In this document: positions 7,874 through 15,315 of the stretch, one piece after another
How positions within the stretch are numbered: position 1 is the first letter of the stretch
Layout: each line of letters starts with the position of its first letter
NCBI RefSeq assembly: GCF_902491285.1
Contig: NZ_CABUHK010000072.1
Coordinates: forward strand, 1 to 27,359
Direction: 5' to 3'
Source of the DNA: an uncultured Bacteroides sp.
Lineage (GTDB): Bacteria; Bacteroidota; Bacteroidia; Bacteroidales; Bacteroidaceae
DNA length: 27,359 nt
Notes under the pieces: generated by a model
Told to the model about the DNA's origin: nothing
What the model saw: only the letters and a program-made list of their open reading frames with translations
The model's database searches: none
Translations under genes and position numbers: made by a program

Positions 7874-8329
7874 ATGGCACGTGCTGGATTTATTGATCAC
7901 CGGAGGGCGAAAGTTGAAGCTAAAAATGGCGATGCTTGTATCATCGGTTTTACGGGGGATTTGAACTGTCTGGTTAATGAACGTTTTGACAATGTATTGT
8001 CTGAATCTCAGGAAGAGGTATTTAACACACATTACGGTGTCCATATGGACACGGTGTGGGAATTTAACAGATACCTTGTAAAAAACAACTATAGCCATAT
8101 TATCCGTTTCCAGTTGGGCCGGGAACAGGAACGAATGCGGACCGGGGTACGTATCGGGCAATTATATGAAGGGAAGAAAATGGATACCAAGACATTGACT
8201 ACCAGATACGGTATTGATGTGGTCAATCGGTATTGTATTGAACAGGGACGGTATTCGGCGGGTTTTGATATATTGGCTAAGGTTGCCACTGCACTTGACT
8301 GTAAGATTGATTTTGTTACTAATAAATAA
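7874..8329 (+). CDS. Small protein with C-terminal XRE-type helix-turn-helix
   Basis: 151 residues from the ATG at 7874; the frame is open from 7781, but that start lies upstream of the promoter box and adds a hydrophobic stretch that looks untranslated. Residues 1-90 are unrecognised. Residues about 92-147 have the XRE layout: IRIGQLYEGKK, a turn, TLTTRYGI, then IEQGRYSAGFDILAKVATAL and DCKIDFV. This should be a DNA-binding regulator, perhaps of its own operon. The CoiA-like gene starts five bases after its stop, so the two are co-transcribed. Confidence 0.65.
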   Translation: MARAGFIDHRRAKVEAKNGDACIIGFTGDLNCLVNERFDNVLSESQEEVFNTHYGVHMDTVWEFNRYLVKNNYSHIIRFQLGREQERMRTGVRIGQLYEGKKMDTKTLTTRYGIDVVNRYCIEQGRYSAGFDILAKVATALDCKIDFVTNK

Positions 8330-8334
8330 GTTTT

Positions 8335-9384
8335 ATGTGTACTGTCAGATATCATTTTGCCTATGACGAGAACTATTCCATCATAGATATTGATAATGTA
8401 TCTTCCGAGTACAGAAAAGAACATGATTTTCATTGTATCTCGTGCGGTGCGTTAATGACGGCCAGGTTAGGTAATGGGAAAGCACATCATTTTGCCCATA
8501 AAGATGGTGAATCATGCGGTTCGGAAACTTATCTTCATAAACTGGCAAAATTGATGTTGAAAAGAAAATTTGATAATTCGCAATCTTTTGGAATCGAATA
8601 TACTTTGCGGGTCAAATGCTCCCGTAACCTGTCATGCCCGTTCTATCGAAAAGAAAGATGTCATGATATAATAATGGGAAAATATGATTTGAAGGAATAT
8701 TATGATACCTGTATGGAAGAACAACAGGTGGGTAACTACCGTGCTGATTTGCTCTTGACAAAGAGTACCCGAAAAGATAGGATGCCAGTTTCTATTGAAT
8801 TTTATGTGACTCACAGGTGTGCGGAAGCTAAAAGGAGTTCTGCCCTTAAAATAATAGAAATTCATATCCGGTCGGATAATGACATCAGGCGATTGATGGA
8901 TTGTCCTGTCAGTGAAAATGAACAGGAAATAGTATTCTATGGATTTAAACGGGATTCTGTAAAAAGTGTTCTTTTAGATAAACGGCAACTGTTTCGCTTC
9001 CTGCTCTTTCGGAGCGGGAAAGCCTATGTCTCCAATTATGAGGATATGCCTGTATGCAATGAGGGGAGAAGAAACCGTAGTGCAATTCTCGAACTAAATA
9101 TTGACGGGGATTATTGTAATTACGTCGGTGAACCGTCAATATATGATTATGGATTGATTAGGGCGCTACAGGAAGGTTTTGATATTAAAAATTGTCGCTT
9201 GTGCAAATTTCGCCGTTCTGGTTATGGGACAAGCATGAATCCGAATTTCTGTTGCTTGAGTAAAAAGTATGGTACCCCCAGATATCCGGAAGCTACCGAA
9301 GCAGGGCAGTGCAAATATTTTGTTTTGGATAATGATAAGATTACCAAACTAATCCCATCCATGCCACCGATGGAAAAACTATAA
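8335..9384 (+). CDS. CoiA-like putative nuclease with zinc-binding motifs
   Basis: A 349-residue soluble protein. The N-terminal part has CISC (34-37) and HHFAH (51-55), the zinc-finger-like head seen in CoiA-type competence proteins. The middle has a possible PD-(D/E)XK nuclease core: RADLLL with Asp138, then VSIEF with Glu155, then a helix rich in Lys/Arg (AEAKRSS) and a strand IIEIHI. The C-terminal third has a second Cys cluster (C287, C290, C306, C307, C326) that may bind another zinc. CoiA proteins act on incoming DNA during transformation; here the gene is ICE cargo, so a role in processing or attacking foreign DNA is possible but inferred. It sits between an HTH gene and an unknown gene with gaps of five and seven bases. 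Confidence 0.55.
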   Translation: MCTVRYHFAYDENYSIIDIDNVSSEYRKEHDFHCISCGALMTARLGNGKAHHFAHKDGESCGSETYLHKLAKLMLKRKFDNSQSFGIEYTLRVKCSRNLSCPFYRKERCHDIIMGKYDLKEYYDTCMEEQQVGNYRADLLLTKSTRKDRMPVSIEFYVTHRCAEAKRSSALKIIEIHIRSDNDIRRLMDCPVSENEQEIVFYGFKRDSVKSVLLDKRQLFRFLLFRSGKAYVSNYEDMPVCNEGRRNRSAILELNIDGDYCNYVGEPSIYDYGLIRALQEGFDIKNCRLCKFRRSGYGTSMNPNFCCLSKKYGTPRYPEATEAGQCKYFVLDNDKITKLIPSMPPMEKL

Positions 9385-9389
9385 CTTTG
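9382..9389 (+). promoter_or_regulatory. Possible internal -7 box
   Basis: TAACTTTG is a perfect TAnnTTTG match spanning the stop of the CoiA-like gene. If it is used, transcription would begin near 9395 and the next gene would start at the ATG at 9407 with almost no leader. It may be a chance match. Confidence 0.3.
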
Positions 9390-9391
9390 CC

Positions 9392-10090
9392 ATGATAGTA
9401 GAAACAATGAGCTATGAAGAGATAGCAAGGGAATATGATAAGATTCATGATTCCATTTTCCCCCGTTCCAAGGAACGGATAGACTGCCAGGGTATGCGGC
9501 GGTATCTTCTTAAACATAAGAATGAAGAGAATGTATGGTTCAAGCTGTTGGATTATAAGGTAGACCATAACACTACGTTTTGTGTTCTTCCTTTTACACC
9601 CGGTTGGAAAGCATTCCAGCGATATGGCTGTCATCCTTATGTAAAAGTCTATTTGATTTATCTGACTAGCAAGGGGTATATGTTACTTGCTCGTGGTGGT
9701 GAGAAGGATGACGAATATGCATTCTTCACCTCGCACCTGTTTGACCGCTATCGGGAACGTGAATTGCGGGACCTTTCAATGGACAAGAGGGAGGTTATCA
9801 AGGAGTTTTTTAAACATAATGGAGATATTTGCAGCGTTCCTTTTCCTATTGAAAAATATCCCGACAATCAATTGGGTATTACTGGTAAAGGAGTGATTTT
9901 TATCCAAAAGATAACAGACAAAATCTGGCTTAATAAAACTTATATACGTAAGGACCAACTACAGGAAGGACAGTTTGAAGCTGCCATGTGTACTGAGGAG
10001 GGAATGGCATATGCGCTGGAACAAAGAAAGCGGATACAGGAACTCTTATTAAAGTATCCGTATCAGCACATGCATATTAATTATTTTTGA
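9392..10090 (+). CDS. Hypothetical protein, about 232 residues
   Basis: I do not recognise the family. It is soluble, rich in Tyr, Phe, Arg and Lys, and has no signal peptide or membrane helix. The first 35 residues are helical (MSYEEIAREYDKIHDSIFPR), the centre is beta-like (FCVLPFTPGWKAFQRYG, VKVYLIYLTSKGYMLLARGG), and helices follow (LRDLSMDKREVIKEFFKHN). The start could be 9392 or Met6 at 9407. It is the last gene of the plus-strand cargo set and is followed by a strong hairpin. Confidence 0.7.
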   Translation: MIVETMSYEEIAREYDKIHDSIFPRSKERIDCQGMRRYLLKHKNEENVWFKLLDYKVDHNTTFCVLPFTPGWKAFQRYGCHPYVKVYLIYLTSKGYMLLARGGEKDDEYAFFTSHLFDRYRERELRDLSMDKREVIKEFFKHNGDICSVPFPIEKYPDNQLGITGKGVIFIQKITDKIWLNKTYIRKDQLQEGQFEAAMCTEEGMAYALEQRKRIQELLLKYPYQHMHINYF

Positions 10091-10136
10091 GTAGTCCGGT
10101 AATTTGGCCATTGTGAATGATTCTGTTTTACAGTTG

Positions 10137-10176
10137 CTTGCCGGACAATGGAAGGTCCGGCAAGTTCTGTTGATTT
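10137..10176 (+). terminator. Terminator of the cargo operon
   Basis: CTTGCCGGA at 10137-10145 and TCCGGCAAG at 10156-10164 form a perfect 9-bp stem with a 10-nt loop, followed on the + strand by TTCTGTTGATTTTT. It lies between two converging units, the gene ending at 10090 (+) and the DUF932 gene ending at 10196 (-), and could serve both, though the T tail is only on the + side. Confidence 0.65.
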
Positions 10177-10195
10177 TTCATTCTATGATTCCATT

Positions 10196-11353
10196 TCAGT
10201 TGTTTTTCACCCGGTTCATCAGTTGCCCGGATATCTCATGCAGCTCCCTGCTGCGTTCCGGCTCCTGTTCCCGTGCAAAGGCGGTGATGCCTTGTGCCAG
10301 TTTCCAGAGTGTTGCCCCTCCTGTTATGCCGTCGTCGGGGTTGTTGTTCATCAGGAGCTTTTCGACTTCCCGCCCTTCGTTTTTCAGCAACGCGCCACGC
10401 TGTACCAGGGATTTAAGTTCCTTGTCAAAGTCCACGTCTATTTCCGACGCTCCCTGAATTTCGATGGCTTTCTGCATGATCGTGTCCTTGCTGTAGAGCC
10501 CTTTAGTCAAATCTTTGACTGCCGATACGGTTGTCTTGGTGTCCAGTTCATAAGTTCTTTGCGAGAGCGCAAGCGTATCCGGCAAGCGTCCTCCCAGATG
10601 AATCTGCCGCATGACCGATTCACGTACCATGCCGTTCAGGCAAGCTCCGTTGAGCAGGAACGAGCGCATGTCCACCGAACCGTTTCCGAAATCGGATGTG
10701 CTGAATCTTGCTCCCGCGAATATGATTACCGTCCCGTTTTTACGGGTGGGTATTTCAACCGGTGTAGGAAGAATCGTCTCGCACCATACTTTGGTGTCAT
10801 TCATATAGGCGTCGGACACGACGGCTCCGTTGTTTGCCGCTTCCCTGATGAATGCGGTTAGTATGTCCACGGAGTTGAGCCGCCGGTACGAGTCTGAGAG
10901 TACACCCCTGATTTCCGTTCCTATCGCACGGATGAGCACGCGTGTACGCCCCGTCCATCCCGAATGTTCGTTGAGAATGGTTGCGCACAGCTGTTTCTGC
11001 CAGGCGTCTCCTGCGGAAAGCTCCCTGAGATATTTTGCCGGAATGCCCATTTTCTCGGAAATCTGGCTGATGGCATTTCCGTGCAGGTTGAAATTCCCTT
11101 CCGGCATGTTCATCTGTACCTGTTCCTCTGCCTGGAATGTGATAACCGGATGGCGGTCCTCATTACGCAGGTTCACTCCTATGGGTGCGATGAAGTCCTG
11201 CGCGATTTTTCCCTCTTCAAGCAGGCGGGTGATTGTAGCCATGACACCCTGCTGTTTTCCTTCGATCATTTTTTGAACCTTGTTTATGACTACCTGGTTC
11301 AATCCCTGCTGCTTCTGTACCGGTGCAGCGGCCGGCATTACTGTAACTTCCAT
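10196..11353 (-). CDS. DUF932 domain protein of ICE/phage type
   Basis: About 385 residues from the start MEVTVMPAAAPV; an upstream ATG at 11392 would add 13 residues. The pattern fits DUF932, a family common on phages, plasmids and Bacteroides ICEs: MGIPAKYLRELS, then RTRVLIRAIGTEIRGVLSDSY, VCETILPTP-like and IIFAGARFSTSDFGNGS in the middle, then a helical C-terminus. No biochemical role is established for the family. It is last in its minus-strand set, separated from the methylase-like gene by about 120 bases that include an inverted repeat, so it may have its own control. Confidence 0.8.
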   Translation of the reverse strand: MEVTVMPAAAPVQKQQGLNQVVINKVQKMIEGKQQGVMATITRLLEEGKIAQDFIAPIGVNLRNEDRHPVITFQAEEQVQMNMPEGNFNLHGNAISQISEKMGIPAKYLRELSAGDAWQKQLCATILNEHSGWTGRTRVLIRAIGTEIRGVLSDSYRRLNSVDILTAFIREAANNGAVVSDAYMNDTKVWCETILPTPVEIPTRKNGTVIIFAGARFSTSDFGNGSVDMRSFLLNGACLNGMVRESVMRQIHLGGRLPDTLALSQRTYELDTKTTVSAVKDLTKGLYSKDTIMQKAIEIQGASEIDVDFDKELKSLVQRGALLKNEGREVEKLLMNNNPDDGITGGATLWKLAQGITAFAREQEPERSRELHEISGQLMNRVKNN

Positions 11354-11388
11354 AATTGCTGTATTTAATGGGTTAATAAATAAATTTG

Positions 11389-11405
11389 GCATACCGGTGG
11401 TATGC
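11389..11405. promoter_or_regulatory. Inverted repeat upstream of the DUF932 gene
   Basis: GCATACC and GGTATGC form a perfect 7-bp inverted repeat with a 3-base centre, 36 bases before the DUF932 start. On the minus strand it is followed by an A/T-rich run, so it could be a weak terminator of the upstream gene or an operator. The sequence does not decide. Confidence 0.4.
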
Positions 11406-11474
11406 TTATAAGATATTGTATGTAATCATTTTTTATGCAGATGATCGTGTTTGGTATCATATTTTATGTCGTTA

Positions 11475-12245
11475 TTACATCTTGAAAATGGCTTGTAAAG
11501 GCGGAGGGGAATCCGCCTTACGCTTCCTGCCACCCGCTGGCATCGTTTTTCGTATGATATAAGGGGATGCTGGAAGATTCCTGCCTGCCCGGTATTCCTC
11601 CATGTTCATTCTTTTTATCGTGGGTATGCCTGTCCATGCAAGCATGGGATTGACCTTCCAACCGTCCACGAAGTTTCCGGGATTCAGGCTGTCATGGCAG
11701 ATGACTTCCCCTACGCATCCGTGTATGAGCATATTGCATACGGTCATCAGGCAGCAGGTCCGGTTGATATCCTCCCCTATGGGGTAGTTTCCCGGATTCC
11801 GTGCATGATAGGCCAGCAGCAGCCTTCCGCTTCCGCAGGTCGGATCACCCATCCTCTGTCCGGTCTTTTTTTCTTCCGTTTGGGTGCACAGCACCATGAG
11901 GTCGCAGATATGTACCGGAGTGAAGAATTGCCCCTGTGACTGCTGGGCACTTTTGGAAACCAGTGCCATATATAAATCCCCGAAAGGGTCATACCAGCTT
12001 GTATCATCCTTTATCCGGCTTGCCATGAGCCGTACCCACCCGGTGAGCATTTGCATAAATTTCATGTTCTGCTGCCGTTTGTACTTCCAGCTCTGCAGTG
12101 GGGGAGCACCGGGAGAAAACCCGTGGATGATATAGGTCAGGAAATCGTTGAATACATTGACGGGATCGAGTCCGTTTGTGTAGGAGAAATCCGTTATCAG
12201 TTTCTCAAGTGGACGGACCGGGGGAGGGGTTTCGTATTTTGCCAT
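11475..12245 (-). CDS. N-6 DNA methylase-like protein lacking motif IV
   Basis: A 256-residue protein with an HsdM-type core. FTPVHICDLM (about 108-117) is followed by motif I, DPTCGSGRLLLAY (about 134-146), the AdoMet-binding loop, then an acidic strand IGEDINRTCC as expected for motif II. Where HsdM-type enzymes carry the catalytic NPPY/F there is VNPMLAWTG and no NPP anywhere. The protein is about half the length of HsdM, and no specificity or restriction subunit is nearby. It may bind AdoMet without methylating DNA, or work with a partner. It starts two bases after the DUF4121-like gene stop. Confidence 0.75.
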   Translation of the reverse strand: MAKYETPPPVRPLEKLITDFSYTNGLDPVNVFNDFLTYIIHGFSPGAPPLQSWKYKRQQNMKFMQMLTGWVRLMASRIKDDTSWYDPFGDLYMALVSKSAQQSQGQFFTPVHICDLMVLCTQTEEKKTGQRMGDPTCGSGRLLLAYHARNPGNYPIGEDINRTCCLMTVCNMLIHGCVGEVICHDSLNPGNFVDGWKVNPMLAWTGIPTIKRMNMEEYRAGRNLPASPYIIRKTMPAGGRKRKADSPPPLQAIFKM

Positions 12246-12247
12246 TG

Positions 12248-13051
12248 TTATTTCTTTTTATAGACGGTTATTGTACGGGTATCATCGCTGGTTATTATTT
12301 TCACGGGGGACTCTCCGAGAAAGGATATGTGTATTTCGGCTTTTGTATTGTTCCATTCCTGTTCCGTGAGTATTTCCCATTTCATGTGGTATCCCCATAG
12401 AACGAGTGAGTTGCTGTATATCCCGTCGAAGAGTTCCCCGTGAAGGATTCCGGTCAGCCTGTCCAGTTCCTCGCGTGAGTATAGGGTGAATCCTTCGGTC
12501 ATGTAGAAGAACTCGCCGTCATGTTCCGGGTCGGGCTGCCTGTTGATGTGGTATTTGCTCCAGTTTCTGGTAGTATATCTGCCATACAGGGGTTCCGGTT
12601 CCGTATATTGCCACGCACGGACGAAGGCTGTGAAGTATACCTCCCCGTTGGCGCATTTTCCGGCATGTCCCCATGTCCTGAACAGCTTTTCCCTGATACC
12701 TGCCGGTCTTAAGGCGGCTCTCTTCGGATAAGTCCATATCCCTTCATGGACGTTATAGCCGACACCGTCCCCGCTTTCATAACAGAACGGGATGCTTCCG
12801 GAAAGGCAGATCTTGAAATGTCCGTCGCATATCTCTTCGATGTGTGCCGATTGAAACCAGTCACCGTTCCGGCAGGTATACTCGATAATGTCACCTGCTG
12901 CCGGTCCGATATTCTTTTCCCGTTCTTGCCGGATTATTGCAATGAGACGGTTTACCTTGTCCGTGTCACTTTGGTTTACCCGATATCCGTGGTAATGGAA
13001 ACCGTTGAAGCATTGCAGGCTTTCCACTGTATAAAGGTCAGTAAATTCCAT
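12248..13051 (-). CDS. DUF4121-like ICE protein
   Basis: 267 residues from the ATG giving MEFTDLYTVESLQCFNGFHY; the frame extends 24 codons further upstream, but that part overlaps the previous gene and looks non-coding. It is soluble, beta-rich and rich in Tyr and Trp (GDIIEYTCRNGDWFQSAHIE; GIWTYPKRAALRPAG). I assign it to DUF4121, a family found mainly on Bacteroides conjugative transposons, from memory of its N-terminal pattern; no function is known. It overlaps the preceding gene by 14 bases. Confidence 0.68.
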   Translation of the reverse strand: MEFTDLYTVESLQCFNGFHYHGYRVNQSDTDKVNRLIAIIRQEREKNIGPAAGDIIEYTCRNGDWFQSAHIEEICDGHFKICLSGSIPFCYESGDGVGYNVHEGIWTYPKRAALRPAGIREKLFRTWGHAGKCANGEVYFTAFVRAWQYTEPEPLYGRYTTRNWSKYHINRQPDPEHDGEFFYMTEGFTLYSREELDRLTGILHGELFDGIYSNSLVLWGYHMKWEILTEQEWNNTKAEIHISFLGESPVKIITSDDTRTITVYKKK

Positions 13052-13313
13052 AGTGTTTTCGATTTTTACGGTATACTTCAATTTGTCGGGCCACCATGTC
13101 ACAGAACTTCTGTCCGTTTTCACCCTCCCCTCTGAAATAGATGATCATGTTCCGGAGGTCCCGGTTGAAACAGTTCATCCATTTGTCGTAATAATGACTG
13201 CCCAGTGTCTTCCCGAAGGTCTCCTCGAAAAGGCGCAGGTTCAGCCCTTCTTCCCCGTGGTGGTTGTACTGCCACAGGAAGATGAGTAGCAGACGGTTAT
13301 AGCAGAGTTCCAT
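13038..13313 (-). CDS. Hypothetical protein, 91 residues
   Basis: Start chosen at MELCYNRLLLIFLWQYN; the frame is open 14 codons further up, inside the preceding gene. The product is a small, mostly helical, basic protein (CFNRDLRNMIIYF, FCDMVARQIEVYRKNRKHY) without a clear membrane segment, though its N-terminus is hydrophobic. I do not recognise the family. It overlaps the genes on both sides by 14-17 bases, which fits a translationally coupled operon. Confidence 0.6.
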   Translation of the reverse strand: MELCYNRLLLIFLWQYNHHGEEGLNLRLFEETFGKTLGSHYYDKWMNCFNRDLRNMIIYFRGEGENGQKFCDMVARQIEVYRKNRKHYGIY

Positions 13314-14262
13314 AGAATATGTTTTTTGATATTCCTTCCTGGGTTGCTCTTGCACAAAGGAGCTCCTCCCTTATCCAGATTCGGGTGTATTCTTCCAGAT
13401 ATCCCTTGTCTATGAGTTTTTGATAGGCTTCCCGGACATATTTGTAAGCGGGGGAGTCCCGGTCGGGCCCTTCCGGATATTTTTGAGTCGGTATGTTGAT
13501 TTCTGAAGCCACCGTCATGAGATTTTCGGTAACAGTCCACGGTTTCCTTCTGAAAAGGTCGAATATCCGGTAGTATATGCTTGTTTCGTTTTGCTGCCGG
13601 TAAAATTCCAGCTCCTCTTCCTGCGTGAAACTGAATATGAAATCAAGCAGGGTGCACTTAATCAGATTGAATCTCCTGCTTTCCCTGAGTAACCGGATAA
13701 GCGTTCCGGTCAGGTGTGTGGCCTCACACTGTCCGGTTATCCATTCGTAATGTGAATAAAGCCTTGTATTCCCTTTGGTTATCCGGCATCCTTTTCCTTT
13801 TTTCTCCATCTCTGCCGTATATCCGTCCGTGGTGAATATTTCCGCGATTTCCTCATAAAGTTTCCTCTTCTTTCTGTATTCGTTCTTTTTCCCGTACACA
13901 TATCCCCAGTCAAGCTCGATCTCTGCCCTGTAGATCAGATTTTTTTCATATTCCGGGTTTGTATATCCGAAAGCATGCGTTCTCCCGGTTATCGGTCCCA
14001 GTATGAATCCTTCCGGTGCATATAGTTGAAGTACATGCAGCAGTTCCGCCAGAAGGAAGTCCGGTTTCTTGCTCCTCCACCATTCTGCCTGCCGGTCTTC
14101 TTCCGCGTATGCCGGAAGAAGGGGTGAAAGTTGTACATATTCGGGGGTGTCCCGTATGATTTCCATTATCCGTAATATTGCCCCTGGTTTGTCTTCCAGT
14201 GTGAAAAGTGTCGTTTCCGTATCCGCATACAGTCTGTTCCGGGTTCTTTCATCTGTAATCAT
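13297..14262 (-). CDS. Hypothetical ICE protein, 321 residues
   Basis: I do not recognise the family. It is soluble and charged with long helical stretches (EKNLIYRAEIELDWGYVYGK; YRKKRKLYEEIAEIF; HLTGTLIRLLRESRRFNLIK). The C-terminal third (IYYRIFDLFRRKPWTVTENL; AYQKLIDKGYLEEYTRIW) is reminiscent of a winged-helix fold, but without a diagnostic motif. It is the first gene of the second minus-strand set. A 25-base AT-rich stretch with a conserved ATCATTT..TTATACAT pattern and then the palindromic element at 14306-14481 lie directly upstream of its start. Confidence 0.7.
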   Translation of the reverse strand: MITDERTRNRLYADTETTLFTLEDKPGAILRIMEIIRDTPEYVQLSPLLPAYAEEDRQAEWWRSKKPDFLLAELLHVLQLYAPEGFILGPITGRTHAFGYTNPEYEKNLIYRAEIELDWGYVYGKKNEYRKKRKLYEEIAEIFTTDGYTAEMEKKGKGCRITKGNTRLYSHYEWITGQCEATHLTGTLIRLLRESRRFNLIKCTLLDFIFSFTQEEELEFYRQQNETSIYYRIFDLFRRKPWTVTENLMTVASEINIPTQKYPEGPDRDSPAYKYVREAYQKLIDKGYLEEYTRIWIREELLCARATQEGISKNIFYGTLL

Positions 14263-14290
14263 AGCCGATCATTTTTTAGTTATACATGAG

Positions 14291-14316
14291 CCTGTCGTGA
14301 GACGGGCATTTTTATT
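14291..14316 (+). other. Small hairpin next to palindromic element 1
   Basis: GCCTGTC at 14290-14296 pairs with GACGGGC at 14301-14307 around a GTGA loop (one G-U pair on the + strand), followed by ATTTTTATTT. Element 2 has a counterpart, GGCTC..GAGCC at 18261-18274. On the + strand it would resemble a terminator. Confidence 0.45.
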
Positions 14317-14481
14317 TCTTGTTGGATGCGTTGTCCGTTTGCCGGGGATTGCGGCAAGGCTTGACGGAAAAAAATACCGGAGCGTAGCGAGGATGATTTT
14401 TTTCCTGTCAACCAGCCCGCAGGGCTGCCTTGCGCATTCAGTCCGGCAAACGGCTATCTTTGCGGCAAGAAATGGAAATGC
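14306..14481 (+). ncRNA. Palindromic element 1, putative structured RNA
   Basis: A 176-bp imperfect palindrome. The outer stem is 14306-14324 with 14463-14481, 19 consecutive pairs including four U-G. A second stem pairs 14335-14345 with 14443-14453 (11 bp, perfect), and a third 14354-14360 with 14427-14433. Inside are two hairpins: 14361-14374 with 14397-14411 (TTGAC/GTCAA plus A7/T7, one bulge) capped by the 22-nt core at 14375-14396 (CCGGAGCGTAGCGAGG in it), and a 5-6 bp AGCCC/GGGCT hairpin at 14413-14427. Left-arm T against right-arm G and left G against right T make wobbles on the + strand but A-C clashes on the minus strand, so + is the likely RNA strand. It lies upstream of a minus-strand gene, which leaves the role open. 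Confidence 0.55.
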
Positions 14482-14494
14482 GTAATCCGTTTTG

Positions 14495-14998
14495 CTATTT
14501 CCGCATTTCCCGTTGGTGCTTTTCGGCTTTCCTTTGCAGCCTTCTTTCTGCCTCCTGTACATTTTCTTTTTTTATTTTGAGTTTGGCGACAGCCTTTTGG
14601 AGCATTTCGTCCGTCTGTTCGTCAAAAAAGAGGTTGTTCTGTTTTTGCCATGCGGTGTATTCCTTTATCCTCCGTTCCATCTTGGTGACCTGTGCCTTGG
14701 CTGCCGCCAGCGAGGAGAGGCAGGAGCCGAATGAATAGTCTTCACCGCTGTGCCTGTCATACAGGCAGTAGGTATGTGTAACATTCCCTTTGGGATATTG
14801 GCAGGTCAGTCTTGCCCTTCTCCACCGGACGACCCAGTCATATTTGTCCGCCACTTTCCGTGGCAGGTCATATCGGAAGAGCAGGACTTTGCCACCCTGC
14901 TCCGTAGTCCTGTAAAAGGAGATGATCACCCACAGCTCGATCTCCAGCTCTTCTTCCGCTTTTGCCATGTCCCTGGCATACTGCATCCATTCTTCCAT
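14495..14998 (-). CDS. Hypothetical ICE protein with C-terminal coiled coil
   Basis: A 167-residue protein. Residues 1-100 hold a beta-rich part (ELWVIISFYRTTEQGGKVLLF, DKYDWVVRWRRARLTCQY). From about residue 95 onward it is one long charged helix (AAAKAQVTKMERRIKEYTAW to QEAERRLQRKAEKHQREMRK), predicted as coiled coil. I do not recognise the family. It is the last gene of the first minus-strand set, 12 bases after the DUF4120-like gene, and ends 13 bases before palindromic element 1. Confidence 0.66.
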   Translation of the reverse strand: MEEWMQYARDMAKAEEELEIELWVIISFYRTTEQGGKVLLFRYDLPRKVADKYDWVVRWRRARLTCQYPKGNVTHTYCLYDRHSGEDYSFGSCLSSLAAAKAQVTKMERRIKEYTAWQKQNNLFFDEQTDEMLQKAVAKLKIKKENVQEAERRLQRKAEKHQREMRK

Positions 14999-15010
14999 GT
15001 TCCGGGAACT

Positions 15011-15304
15011 TTAAGTGTGTATCTGCCATCCTTTGAAGGGAGTCAGCTGTATGGCAAACGATTCATCCGGTGAACCGTGATAGAGCAGCCCTCCGACAAT
15101 CCCTCTGCTGCCGTCCGGGTACCTTTGGGTGAACCCGAACGAATAGGGGGCCCAGTCGTGGTAGAGCTCTATCTCACACGGGCGGTCTGGATTCTTTTCC
15201 CATGCTTCAAGACGTTCCATGCAGTTCTGCAGTGAAGTGTCCTTGATTGATTCCGCATACTGTACTACCTGGTTGTAGTACTCCTGTTTGCACATGATTT
15301 TCAT
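15011..15304 (-). CDS. DUF4120-like ICE protein
   Basis: A 97-residue soluble protein. The first half is helical (YYNQVVQYAESIKDTSLQNC), and the second half has the very regular pattern EIELYHDWAPYSFGFTQRYP then GGLLYHG and PFKGWQIHT. I recognise this as DUF4120, common on Bacteroides conjugative transposons and of unknown function. It follows the 275-residue gene by 11 bases in the same operon. Confidence 0.68.
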   Translation of the reverse strand: MKIMCKQEYYNQVVQYAESIKDTSLQNCMERLEAWEKNPDRPCEIELYHDWAPYSFGFTQRYPDGSRGIVGGLLYHGSPDESFAIQLTPFKGWQIHT

Positions 15305-15315
15305 GATATTCCGTT

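Noticed and set aside
14430..14738. Cys/Phe/Leu-rich + frame that could be taken for a membrane peptide
   Set aside because: It is opposite the coiled-coil minus-strand gene and starts inside the palindromic element; its hydrophobicity mirrors Lys/Glu codons on the other strand.
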